64,000 nucleotides of DNA from Cocos nucifera (lineage: Eukaryota > Streptophyta > Magnoliopsida > Arecales > Arecaceae). The position numbers and the translations under genes are program-made. The notes below the pieces were generated by a model. That model ran no database searches and was not told the DNA's origin. It was given only the letters and a program-made list of their open reading frames with translations. Below are positions 10,458-21,605 of the stretch, piece by piece (positions within the stretch are counted from its first letter, which is position 1; the number at the start of each line of letters is the position of its first letter). The stretch spans positions 1 through 64,000 of the forward strand of contig QRFJ01005233.1 in the NCBI GenBank assembly GCA_006176705.1, read 5' to 3'.

Positions 10458-11678
10458 TAAATTGCATTGTGTCTGGCTAAAGATGATAAACTTAGCGCTT
10501 GTTGGGAGGCAACCAAATATTTAGTTTTTTTTAGTTTAATTTATCTTTTTAGTTGATTTTTTTTGTAGGATAATTTGAACAAGTTGGAGGAAGAGCTTAA
10601 ATTTTCAAAGACATATGCTGGACCAAATACATTATGTCAGGTGTATTCTTTCATATTCTTTATTATATCCTTTATTTTTTCTTCTTCATTGAGGATAATG
10701 TTGATTAAGTTGGAAGGAGAAAAATAAAAATTTTAAAATTTTAAGTCCTCAAAAAAGTTAGTATTTAGTATTTAGACATCTGATTATGCTTAAAAATTGA
10801 ATTAAACTAAGCATTTTTAAAAGAAAATTGATACACAGATCAGAGAATCTATGAGATATTGAGGGATTAAGTATTAAAAAAACCCAATAAAGAGTAAGTC
10901 TAGAATATAAAAAGTTTTCTTTTGAGCATTTCTAATTATTTCTATCAATATCAAAGAAAAGTTTATTTTTTATGGGCTTATGTAGGGTAACCATACGTTT
11001 CTTCATATAAAAAATTTATTTTAATAAAATAGTTTTTAAGTATTTCTCACTGAGTAACCGGACCTCTTTGCCTAAGCAAGCATTGAGTTTCGCATCAAAA
11101 GGTAGGAAGGGCGAAGAAGTTCATTATAAAGCTAATCTTAACTCATAGCCTATTTGATTCGAGCTAGTAAGTCCGAGGAATATTCTATATCTAGTGTCCT
11201 AAAGTCAACTGGTTTGAGAGTTATTAGTCCAAGACTCGCTACATGAATCATATAGAGAGCTTAAGGGGTTATGACACAAAATAGCAGTACAACATTAAAA
11301 AAAAAATGGTTTTCCATCGAGTAATTGGATCTTGTTGCCTAAGCAATGATATTCATATCAAAAAGTAGGTAATGTGAATAAAAAAAAGTTTAATAAATGA
11401 ATGATGGAAGTGACAATACTCTTGCCCATATGAAAGTTTAGACAAATCAGATATAAAGGTAGGATGATTTAAAAAAATTTAGAAAAATTTAATATTTTTT
11501 ATTTAATTTTTATTAGTAAATATTAATATCTCAATGATATACCTCACTTATACTCTACTGAATATCATTGGCCATTTTGAAAACTGCTTAGATAAAATTC
11601 GAAACTCTAAAGTTAAAAGGTATCTAAAACTAAATTCTTTCTTTACTCAAGGATGAGCAAAGCTTAAGTTGAAAAATA
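10458..11678 (+). other. G1 3' non-coding region
   Basis: Shared with G2 (19517-20736, reversed). It holds a block at 10625-10700 with GGTGTATTCTTTCATATTCT and Fs TTTATTACATCC-like words that also lies just after the coding region in F (61010-61070, reversed), and two diverged copies of a GTTGCCTAAGCAA box preceded by GAGTAA(C/T)(C/T)GGA (11050-11110 and 11318-11372). No ORF is supported. Confidence 0.55.
11663..11678 (+). promoter_or_regulatory. Decayed polypurine tract of G1
   Basis: CTTAAGTTGAAAAATA directly precedes the TGATAAG LTR start. G2 has AAGTTGGAGGGTG (minus strand, 19517-19530) in the same position, so the G1 tract has degenerated. Confidence 0.5.
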
Positions 11679-13173
11679 TGATAAGTACCATAAAATCACC
11701 AATAAAAATATTAATGTATTAATTAATTTATATTTTATTAAAAAATTAATAAATAATTTATACATATTTTTAAGAAATAAATATTTTTATTAATTAAAAA
11801 ATAATAAAAAATAAAATATTATTACCAATAAAAAGAGCTTATTTTTTTGATCGTAATGAAATAAGTTTGAAGCAAATCGGAGCTAAAATGGACTAGATAT
11901 AAATTTTTTTAAAAAAAATTATAATAAAAAAAATGGCTCAACCGGCTCCACAAGCCAAGCCAAGCTGTCAAAGCCGACTCAGTTGCAGAAGCCATCAGCC
12001 AATCTATGGTCTAAGCATAGACCACCAGCTCAATGACAACTGGCGAATCATAGAGTGACACGTGGTGGACCAAGACCCTTAAAGGGTTTATAGATTTCAT
12101 AGGGCATTTTGGTCTTTTTCACTTGACGTCAGGAGGCGCTGATTGGCTATGGTGTGTGGTGCAATTGATCCACATGGTCCAGGGGAACAATAATTGCACG
12201 ATCGTGTGGCTGTGGTTGCTTGCGGTCAAGATTCGATGGTGGTGGTTGGTTCTAGTTTTAATTCAAACTCCAGGCGCCATCCGATGGCAGCGCTCAACCC
12301 AGAAGACAATCCAACAGTCTAGAAAGCTCCTGACTTGATTAAAACACCCAAAACTTGATCCGACGATCAGATTTTCTCCTGATTAATGCAATCGAATGGT
12401 CAGAATTTAATCTGACCTGATCTAGGCTGATACACATCCAATTTTGGCATTTTTTGAACTATTTGATCCATATCTGACGGCCAGATTTCATCCAGAGCAA
12501 CAGAATTCATTCAGAACTCTTTTTAATCCAAATTTCACTTGAATTTCTTCCTATTTTGATGATTAAAACATCTTTAGTCCCACATTGCCTACAGAAAAAC
12601 TCTCCAGCCTTCCAACACCTATAAATAAGATCCCAGGCCTCTAAAATTCATTATCTTTGGTCAAGATGAAGCTTTGGTATAGGATAGAGCCAGATTTTGG
12701 ATTAGAGGCTGCTTCAAAGCAATGGGTGCTGAGAAGAAGAGCTGGGCTTCTACACCATCTTTCTACCGATGCCGATCCAAGATCAGAGATCAGCCTATTT
12801 TATTTTTTTTTTAATTTTATGTATTTAAATTATGAATCTTTTAATTAATGCAATATTTATTTTTATGCTCTTTATTTTTATTGTAATTTAATTTTTGCAC
12901 TTTAATTATTGCTCTTTATTTTACTGTAAGTAGATGCTAAGATCAAACTAGTAGATCTTAGTACCAAGTTTACTTTTCTGCATAATTTAACTTCCACTTC
13001 ACAATTTTAATTTTTAATTTTCAACTTCAAATTCTATTTTTAAATTCTTTTTTTTTAAAATCAAAGATTTCAAATCTAAAACACTACCTTCCCTATGGAT
13101 TTGATCTGACTCACTACTATCTATGTATTTTTAATTATTTTAAGAAGTTGGATTAAATTGATAAATACGGTGT
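11679..13173 (+). repeat. G1 3' LTR
   Basis: Starts TGATAAGTACC and ends near GGTGT. Matches G2 LTR (17982-19516, reversed) along its length. The Athila element F also starts its LTR with TGATAAG. A TATA box sits at 12620 and the following transcribed part carries TTTGGTCAAGATGAAGCTTT, conserved in G2 at ~18510. The 3' boundary is uncertain by about 5 bases because the end is not canonical CA. Confidence 0.75.
12620..12627 (+). promoter_or_regulatory. TATA box of G1 LTR
   Basis: TATAAATA; the G2 LTR has TATAAAA on the minus strand at 18550-18556. Confidence 0.55.
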
Positions 13174-13254
13174 CTTAACGACAACATCGTGCTCTTATCA
13201 GATATCATGAGTCTACAATTTGGTATCAGAGCTAGGTGATGTCTGAAACATTGT
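13174..13254 (+). other. Orphan segment with a methionine-tRNA primer-site motif
   Basis: TGGTATCAGAGC at 13221-13232 is the usual plant primer site complementary to initiator tRNA-Met, yet the LTR to its left is G and gypsy pol follows 35 bases later. It looks like the internal edge of a lost element caught between G1 and B2. Confidence 0.4.
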
Positions 13255-14879
13255 GGATGGCAATACTATCAACCTTGACCATCAATCAAGGCCCAAATAT
13301 TAGCAGACTTTATAGTGGAATGCACTATTCCAGGTGAAGCCAAACTTGAACAAAATGAAACCAGTATTTCATGGTTATAGCCGAATCCCCCCGAAGAAAG
13401 AGCCAACCTTCCTAAAGGTTTCTGGGCCCTATACGTGGATGGCTCATCCAATGCTTCTGGTGTAGATGCAGGTTTATTCTTGGTCAACCCAGAAGGAATT
13501 GTTGTAGAGTATGCTCTACATTTTGAATTTCCTACGACCAATAATGGAGCCGAGTATGAGGTGTTGATCGCAGAATTGAAGATAGCTAAAGAACTAAAAG
13601 TAGATCGGCTCCAAGTTTACAGTAATTTTCAAATAATAGTGGAACAAGTCAATGACAATTATAAAGCTCGGGAGGATAGCATAGTCAAGTATCTAGAAAA
13701 AGTGAAGAGTATGATCCTAGCTATTAGCAGCTTTGGTATCAAACAAATTCCAAGGACAGTGAACGATAGGGCCGACCTTCTCTCCAAATTGGCCATGCTA
13801 GCCCTGATGGAACTACCTAAGGAGGTCTTCTTTGAAGTCCTTAAACACCAGAGTTTAGAGGAACCATGGTTTGTGATACAGGTCGACCACAAGTCCAGCT
13901 GGATCAACTTATTGGTTGCTTATCTCAAAGACAGGGTTCTCTCTTATGATTCGAAAGAAGCTCGGAAGCTTAAAAATCAGGCCTCCCGGTATATACTGTA
14001 TGAAGGCAAGTTATATAAAAGGTCATACTCTTTACCACTTCTAAAATATCTCCAACCTTCTGAAGCTGATTTTGCACTATGGAAAGTACACGAAGGCATT
14101 TGCGAAAGTCATTTGGGGGCTAGGTCCCTATCCTACAAACTACTTTGGTAGGGCTACTATTGGCCGATAATGCACCATAATTCGATAGGGTATGTCGAAA
14201 AATGTGATCGATGTCAAAGGAATACAAATATTCAAAGGCAACCAACTTTTGAGCTTACCCCACTGAGCACCTCATGGCCATTTGCACAATGAGAAATGGA
14301 CATACTCGAGCTCTTTCCCATGGCATCCGGACAGAGGAAGTTCTTTCTGATGGTAATTGATTACTTCACAAAATGGGTTGAGGCTCAAACTTTAGCAAAA
14401 ATCACTGAACCAAAAGTGTAGGACTTCATCTGAAAGTCAATTATTTATAGATTCGGTTTGCTCTGGACTTTCATAATAGACAATAAGCGACAATTCATTG
14501 GAGCAAAGTTTGCTGAGTTCTGTGAAGACTTAAATATTTTCCATAACTTTACGTCAGTGGCTCATCCCTAGGCAAACGACGAAGCCGAGGTAACTAATAG
14601 AACTCTGCTGCAAGGAATCAAAGCAAGGCTTGGGAGAGTAAAAGAGACTTGGGTAGACAAACTCTACCACGTACTATGGACATACCGAACTACCCAAAGA
14701 CTACCAACCGATGAGACTTCATTTACCTTGGCTTTTGGAATAGAAGCGGTCTTTCCAATAGAACTGAAACTTTCATCAGCATGAGTTGTGGCATTTAGTG
14801 AGTAGTAGAACTCATAGGATCTCAGGACCAACCTCGACTTGCTGGAAGAAAAAAGAGAAGCTCAAGTTCGGATGGTGGC
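13255..14879 (+). pseudogene. pol: B2 Pol, part 1: RNase H and integrase
   Basis: RNase H removes the RNA strand during reverse transcription; integrase joins the cDNA to the host chromosome. The translation enters at an IKAQILADFIVEC motif (~13290) that precedes plant gypsy RNase H. RNase H follows with ALYVDGSSNASG, NNGAEYE and NDRADLLSKLA; the usual second catalytic Asp in S-D-S/F-Q is Asn here (YSNFQI, ~13620). The integrase zinc finger has H...H (HEGICESH) and C-D-R-C (~14200). The core has FLMVIDYFTKWVEA, FIIDNKRQF and NDEAEVTNR, giving D, D and E. Stops at 14149-14151 and at several later sites break it. The frame is cut at 14879 by the solo LTR. Reverse transcriptase is missing upstream. 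Confidence 0.88.
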
Positions 14880-14999
14880 TATTGGGGGTAAAGCTCACTC
14901 CCGCCGAAGTTCGGTTTGGTGCTCAGCCAAATGTAACTCGTAATCACATGAGAACTTCTCCTAGATTCCTCTAGCAGTAGAACTCTTTTCGAATTCCTC

Positions 15000-15300
15000 C
15001 AGCAGTCAAACTCCTTCCAAATTTCTCCAATAGTCGAACTTTTTTCAGACTCCTCTAGCAGCCGAACTTCTTTTGGATTCTTTCAACAGTCGAACTCCTT
15101 CCGTATTCCTCTAGCAGTCGAGCTTCTCCCGGAGTCCTCCAGCAGTCGAACTCCTTCCAAATTTTTCCAACAACCAAACTTCTTCCAAAGTCCTCTAGCG
15201 GTTGAACTCCTTTTGAATTACTCCAACAGTCGAACTTCTTTCAAATTCCTCCAACAACCAAACTCCTTTTGGACTCCTCTAGCAACCAAACTTCCTGCAG
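15000..15300 (+). repeat. ~30-bp minisatellite in the solo B LTR
   Basis: About ten degenerate units built on AGCAGTCGAACTCCTTCC. It corresponds in place to the 45-bp array of B1, read on the opposite strand. Confidence 0.8.
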
Positions 15301-15573
15301 TCACCTAGAATGTCTCCACACGAACCTGACTCCACACACAAACCAACTCACCCACAGACTGCCTAAGAGGAGTCCGAACTCTTTTGGTATTGATGTAACT
15401 CAAAGATTCATCACCAAATGATGCCTGCTCCTCCGAACTTTGACTATTAAATCCCAACGGACTGACACACTATGATAACAGATACTACTCTCCATAACAA
15501 ACTTCACGTGGTCCCAAGCAGCCCACCACCTGACAGTTATGGTTGTCGCTATCAGTTTGTTATAGGCTCCATC

Positions 15574-15580
15574 TATAAAA
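15574..15580 (+). promoter_or_regulatory. TATA box of solo B LTR
   Basis: TATAAAA within a block (GGCTCCATCTATAAAAGAAA) that is identical at 36260-36279. Confidence 0.7.
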
Positions 15581-15670
15581 GAAATCCTCTAGATATATTT
15601 TCTCTAAGCTCTCTTCTTCTTCTTGATACTCTACAATTTTTCTTGCTTCTAGCACCAATCCTGACCAACA

Positions 15671-15880
15671 GTGGCCTACAAGTAGAAAGTAGCTCGCTAC
15701 TACAACTCTAGCATTAAAGGCAAAGTATTCAAAATAGGGAATTTGGTACTTCAGCGAGCGGTTGTTTCACAATCTTAGAACCAAGAAAAGCTCATCCCAA
15801 ATTGGGAAGGCCTGTATGAAGTTAAGAAGATCGTCTGGTCCGAAACTTATTATCTGAGGGAGCTTGGAGGAGCAATACTC
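15671..15880 (+). pseudogene. pol: B2 Pol, part 2: integrase C-terminal domain
   Basis: Continues the frame broken at 14879. Readable motifs are YYNSSIKGKVFKIGNLVLQ, PNWEGLYEVKKIV and TYYLRELGGAIL, typical of the GPY/F-type C-terminus of gypsy integrases that contacts DNA or chromatin. Internal TAG codons are present. It is cut at 15880 by copia H and ends at 30690-30739. Confidence 0.85.
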
Positions 15881-16654
15881 TATCGAAAATGCACGCTCTT
15901 TCCACATGGATCGATGTGGCTATTGGTGATTAGTCAAGCAACAAGAAAGTACTTCTTAGAGATTAATGTAGAAGTACAATCAAATAATTTAAGAAATAAA
16001 GAAGAAGAGAGAAAGAGATTTTGGGAGAAAAAAGCTTTTATTCAGTATGTTTCAGCACCCTTACAATCTTGACCTATTTTCAGTATATATACTTTACAAA
16101 GGGTCATAAAAAAACTCTCAGTTTTAGACTGAGCTAACCCAGTACATAAAATAATAATCCATAAAAACTAAGCCGACCCAATTTCAGACTGAGCTGACTA
16201 ACCTACGATTAGATTGACTCAGTCCCAGACTGAGCCGATCCAGTTGTGTACCATGTCAATAGTCCAAAAATGCTGCTTTCTATCTAAATTTTCTTTTGAG
16301 ACCTAGTCGATCCAATCCTGATCTGAGCCGACCTAGTTCTCAACTAAGCCAGCTCAGTCTTAGGGTGAGCCGACCTAATTTTTGAATTTTGCTGGGACTA
16401 AGCCGACCCAGTTGTGTACCATATCAATAGTCCAAAAATACTGCTTTCTATCTAAATTTTCTTCTGAGACCTAGCTGATTTAGTCCTGAACTAAATTGAC
16501 CCAGTTCTTAACTAAGCCGGCTCAGTCTCAGGATGAGCGTCCCAATTTCTGAACTTTACTATTGAGGCTGATTCTTCTTCTGGCTCGCTTTCATCTTTTC
16601 ATGACCTATCTTCTCATGTTTTCAAGACTTGGGAGTGCCACTTCTGAGCTCACA
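15881..16654 (-). repeat. H 3' LTR
   Basis: 774 bp against 641 bp for the 5' LTR. The excess is explained by a tandem duplication of ~168 bp, visible as CAGTTGTGTACCAT followed by AATAGTCCAAAAAT at 16241 and again at 16409. The LTR end TG is mutated to TA at 15881. Both LTRs carry many copies of AGCCGACCCAGTT-like words. Confidence 0.88.
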
Positions 16655-16665
16655 TTCTCCACCTT
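16655..16665 (-). promoter_or_regulatory. Polypurine tract of H
   Basis: AAGGTGGAGAA on the minus strand immediately before the TGTGAGCTC LTR start; primes plus-strand DNA synthesis. Confidence 0.8.
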
Positions 16666-16672
16666 GGTGCTT

Positions 16673-17976
16673 TCAAGTCCTTGTGAACTCATCTCTTCTC
16701 AACAGATCCATCCATGCCATACATCTCTGAAAGCTATCACCAGGGAGTACCTTCATGAGTGCATCAGACTAATTCTCCTTGGTATGGACCTTCATCGATT
16801 CCACTTCATCTTCCTCCACCAGCTCTCTGATCCTATGGTACCTTACATCTATATGCTTTGTGCACGCATGATAGACTAGATTCTATGCCAATAGCAGAGC
16901 ACTTTGACTATCACTAAATAGTGTAACCTTGCTCTACTCCACTCCTAACTCATCAATCAGCCTCCTAAGCTAAAGAGCTTCCTTTGCAGCCTCCATTATC
17001 CCAATGTACTCAGCCTCTATGGTAGACAAGGCCATGATTGGCTAAAGAATTGATCTCTAAGACACCGATCCACCATATACACAGAAGAGATATCCAGTAG
17101 TAGACCTCCTTGCATCAAGATCACAAGCATAATTTGCATCAATAAATCCTTTCAGAGGATCTGAACCTTCACACATTTTCATAGATTGTTCTTTAAATCC
17201 TTCCGACTGCCCACCAAACAACAAACCATAATTCCTTGTTCCATGCAGATATCTCAATATCTATTTCAATGCTTTCCAATGTTCCTTCCCAAGGTTAGCC
17301 ATGTATCTACTAACCGTACTCACTGCATGTGCTATATCTGATCTATAGCACACCATAGTATACATCACACTACCTATAGCATTTGCATAAGGAATTCATT
17401 CTATGTACTCTCTCTCCTCTTCTGATTGGGGGCTCTACAACTTGGAGAGAGACATATGGCTCGTTAATGGCATCTCTGTAAGTTTGGCCTTCTCCATTCT
17501 AAATCTTTTCAGAACCTTCTAGACATACTTTCTTTGTGACAAATGGAGTACTCCTTTGCACCTATCTCTGTAAATCTTCATTCCAAAGATTTTCTCAACT
17601 GGACCCAAATTCTTCGTCTCAAACTCAGATGATAATATTCTTTTCAATCTTTTCACAGCATCCATATTTCTACTGGCTATAAGCATATCATCTACATACA
17701 ATAATAGGTATAGGACATCCTCCTCATCTACATTCTTGACATAGATGCAACAATCATGTTCACATCTGCTAAAACCCAGGCTCAAGACAAAGCTATTAAA
17801 CCTTCGATACCACTGACAAGGGGATTGTTTCGAGTTATACAAAGACTTTCTGAGTAAACACACCTTTTCTTCCTGTCCCATCTCCATGAAACGATCTGGC
17901 TACTTCATGTAGATTCTTTCCTCCAAAGTCTCATGAAGGAAGGCTATCTTTACGTCCATCTATTCCAATTCATGAA
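16673..17976 (-). pseudogene. pol: H Pol, 3' part: reverse transcriptase and RNase H
   Basis: Copia reverse transcriptase and RNase H copy the element RNA into DNA. Reading starts at 17976, where HELE.MDVKIAFLH continues the frame left at 27044 before G2 entered. Further motifs: LYLLLYVDDMLIASRN with the catalytic YVDD intact (~17690), NLGPVEKIFGMKIYRDR, RYLHGTRNYGLLF, then RNase H with YACDLDARRSTTGYLFC (~17080) and TEAEY (~17010). The end is a TGA at 16673. About a dozen stops and small shifts are present, so no protein is made. Motif spelling fits the Tnt1/Tork side of copia. Confidence 0.88.
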
Positions 17977-17981
17977 ATAAG

Positions 17982-19516
17982 ACACCATATTTATCAGTTT
18001 AATCCGACTTCTTAAAGTAATTAAAAATACGTAGATAACAGTGAGTCAGATCGAATCCACAGAGAAGGTAGTATTTTTAGATTTAAAATCTTTAATTTTT
18101 TTTAAAAGAAAAAGAAAAGGATTTGAAAATAGAATTTGAAGTTAGAAATTAAAATTATGAAGTAGAAATTAAATTATGCAGAAAAGTAAACTTGATACTA
18201 AGATTTACTAGTTAGATCTTAGCATCTACTTATAGAAAAATAAAATGTAATAATTAAAATATAAAAATTAAATTATAATAAAAATAAAAAGTTAAAATAA
18301 AAATATAATAATAAAATTTTTATTAATTAAAATTTTAAAATTTAAATACATAAAATTTAAAAATAAAATAAAATAAAATAGCCTGATCTCTGATTTTGGA
18401 TCGGCATGGCTGGAAAGATGGTGTAGAAGTCCAGCTTTTTCTCTCAGCACTAGTTGCCTTGAAGCAACCATTAACCCAAAGCCTAGCTTTACCCTATACC
18501 AAAGCTTCATCTTGACCGAAGATGTTGATTTTTGGAGGCCTGGGGTCCTTTTTATAGAGCTAGGAGGGCTGAAGAGTTTTCTTCTGGGCAATGTGGGACT
18601 AAGGAGCTCTTTGATCATCAACATATGAAGAAATCTAAGTAAAAATTAGATTAAAAAAAGTTCTAAATGAATTTTGCTACTCTAGATGAAATTTGGTCGT
18701 TAATAGAAATCCAACGGACCAAAACTCATCAAAATTGGATGTGTATCAGCCTAGATCAGGTCGGATTAAATTCTGACCGTCCGATCGCACATTGATGAAG
18801 AAAATCTGGCCGTTGATCATGCATCGGGAGTTTTGATCATTGGATCTTCATTAGTTGGTTTTTTGGCCATCGGATCATACCAAATTGTTAATAGAATTTG
18901 AATCAAACCCAAAAATAACCACCACCGTCGATCTTGACCGTAATCAACCATAGCCGCTCGATCACGTAATTACTATTCCCATGGATCGCATGGATCGACC
19001 GCACTGCATACCATAACCAATCAGTGCTCCAGTCACCGAGTGAAAAGACCAGATTGTCTTGTGAGCCACGATAATTTTTTTTGAATCCTTTAAGGGTCTA
19101 GGTCCACCACGTGTCGCTTCATGATTCATCGAATTTGCTGAGCTAACGGTCCACGCCTGGATCGTGGACTGGCTGATGGCTTCAACGGTTGAGTCGGCTT
19201 TGATGGCTTGGCTTGGCTTACGAAGCCGACTGAGCCATTTTCTTTTTTTATTTAAATTTTATTTATTTTATTTCTTTAGAAATTCATATCTTCTCCATTT
19301 TGCTTCAAACTTATTTTGTTATGATCAAAAAATGAGCTCTTTCCATTGATTATAAAATTTTATTTTTTAATTTTTATTATTTTTTAATTAATTTTTTAAT
19401 TAATAAAAATATGAATTTCTTAAAAATTATATATAAATTGATCATAAATTATAAAAAATTAATATAAATTAATTGATAAATTAATATTTTTATTGATGAA
19501 TTTATGATACTTATCA
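17982..19516 (-). repeat. G2 3' LTR
   Basis: 1535 bp, begins TGATAAGTATC on the minus strand at 19516. Matches G1 LTR. TATA box on the minus strand at 18550-18556. Confidence 0.8.
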
Positions 19517-20736
19517 CACCCTCCAACTTAAGCTTTGCTCATCCTCGAGTAAAGAAATAATTTAATTTTAAGTACCTTTTAACTTTAGAGTTTCGAACTT
19601 TACTTAAACAATTTTCAAAATGGCCATTGATATTCAATAGAGCTTAAATGAGATATATCATTGGGATATTAATACTTATCAATAGAAAAATTAAGTAAAA
19701 AATATTAAATTTTTTAGAACTTTTTTTAAATTACCCCACCTTTATCTCTGATTTGTCTAAACTTTCATATAGACAAGTGTATTGCTACTTCTGCCATTCA
19801 ATTATTGAATTTTATTTTCTTATTGCCCACTTTTTTATGCAAATTTCATTGCTTACTTAGGCAACAGGACCCGATTACTCGATGAAAAATCAATATTTTT
19901 TTTAATATTGTACCACTATTGAGTGTCTTAACCCCTTAAACTTTCTATTTAATCCATATAGCGAGTCTTGGGCTAATGACTCTCAAACTAGTTAGCTTTA
20001 GGGTACTAGGTATAGAATACCTCTTGGGCTTACTAGCTCGAATTAAACAGGCTACGAGTTAAGACTGACTTTATAACGAGCTTCTTTGTCCTTCCCATCT
20101 TTTGACCTGAAACTCAATGCTTGCTTAGGCAAAGAAGCTCGGTTACTCAGTGAGAAGTACTTAAAAACTATTTTATTAAAATAAATTTGTTATATGAAGA
20201 AATGTATAGTTACCCTACACAAGCCTATAAAAAGTAGACTTTTCTTTGATGCTAGTAGAAATAATTAGAAATGCTCTAAGAAAATTTTTTTTATGTTCTA
20301 GACTTAACTCTTTATTGAATTTTCTTAATACTTGATTCTTCAATATCTAACAAATTTTCTGATCTATGTATCAATTTTTTTTTAAAAAATGCTTTGTTTG
20401 ATTCGATTCTTAAGCATAATCAGGTGTCTAAATACTAAATACTAATTTTTTAAGGACTTAAAATTTTAAAATTTTTATTTTTCTTCTGCTAACTTAATCG
20501 ACATTATCCTTAATGGAGAAAAAAAATAAAGGGTGTAATAAAGAACATGAAAGAATACACCTGACTATATTTTTGGTCTAGCACATGCCTTTGAAAATTT
20601 AAGCTCTTCCTTCAGCTTATTCAAATTATCCTAAAAAAATAAACTAAAAAGATAAATTAGATGAAAAAACTAAATATTGGGTTGCCTTCCAACAAGCACT
20701 AAGTTTACCGTCTTCGGTCAGACATAATGTAACTTA
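19517..20736 (-). other. G2 3' non-coding region
   Basis: Starts at the polypurine tract (AAGTTGGAGGGTG, minus strand) and contains both GCCTAAG(C)AA boxes (19855-19875 and 20115-20135) and the post-gag block shared with F (20515-20580). No ORF is supported. Confidence 0.55.
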
Positions 20737-21605
20737 CTATCCTGTGTCAAATATTGGATTGACAAATTTCAATGGTTTCAGATTGCTAATCTCAGAAAGT
20801 TGATTTATAATCCCATGATTGATATATTCATTATTAATTTTAGGAACATAATTTATGATCTCATTCTTAGATCCATGTTTATTAAGAATTTTTCCTATTT
20901 GTTCTTCTAAAATGATCATAAATTAAGTTTTTGTGTTAGGAGTTAAGTTTGATTTAATAGGTGTTGGAAGGATGACTAAAGGCGATTTTAATTCTGAAGG
21001 TAAATTAATGTGATCTTACTTAAACAACTTCATTGACTCTTTATTACATGCCTCTTAATTTTTGTAAGAAGAACCTACTTCTACGGTTGAAGGGAATAGG
21101 CTTTTAGGTTTATAAGTTTTAGGTAAATCATCTATTCTCTTTTCTCTCTTTTCTGTCTCATTTAAACTGGAAGTAGCATCAGTACTAATTTTTGGCTCGG
21201 GTTCTTCTATGTGGTTAGTCTCAGTACTAACCAGTTCCTCTAATTTTTTATTTTGGCTAGCATCAGTACTAGCCTCTCTCACCTGATCTTGGTATGGGTC
21301 CATAAGAATCTTATAGCTTTTAAAATCAGAAATTACTTTGGCATTCTCTAATTGAGTATTCTTAGGTGGGACGTTAGATTGATAATTTAATCTAGGTGAT
21401 TGGTAGACATTAGGTGGGTTGTTTGAAATTGGTAGGCTTGGTAGTTGATCTAGTTTTCTCCTCGAGTTAGATTTAGCTAATTGTCCAATTTGAGCTTCTA
21501 GTCTGGCGATAGATTGATGTTGAGTTAGAATCAATTGTTAAAGTTGGTTAAATCTATCATCAGCTAGATTGGTCTATTGAGGAGGTGGGTATGAGGACTG
21601 ATTAT
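20737..21605 (-). pseudogene. gag: Athila-type Gag C-terminal remnant (G2)
   Basis: Two open pieces in the same order as in G1: 21055-21534 (SIARLEAQIGQLAKSNSRRK, then a Ser/Thr/Glu-rich tail with repeated ETNH and STDA words) and 20737-20919 (EEQIGKILNKHGSKNEIINY). The G1 counterparts are about 75-80 percent similar by eye. The upstream part (SSYPPPQQTNLADDRFNQL) ends at 21605, where A2 starts. Stop-free length here is greater than in G1. The tail has no known domain. Confidence 0.65.

Larger units (their letters stand above)
8287..13173 (+). mobile_element. G1: Athila-derived non-autonomous element, 5'-truncated
   Basis: Order on the plus strand: leader (8287-9104), gag remnant (9105-10457), long non-coding 3' region, polypurine-like tract, LTR (11679-13173). 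No protease, reverse transcriptase or integrase is present. A second copy (G2, minus) at 17982-27043 shows the same order, so the coding-poor layout is the family form and not one accident. The 5' LTR is absent; the element abuts the outer end of the B1 LTR, which suggests B1 inserted into G1. Confidence 0.75.
14880..15670 (+). mobile_element. B3: solo LTR of family B inside B2 pol
   Basis: The pol reading stops after QVRMVA and resumes with an AY..KVARYYNSSIKGK integrase C-terminal motif; the 791 bp between are a B LTR beginning TATTGGGGG (ancestral TG mutated) and ending CCAACA. GTGGC flanks it on both sides (14875-14879 and 15671-15675), a 5-bp target duplication. The family therefore inserted into its own member and later lost its body by LTR recombination. 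Confidence 0.9.
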
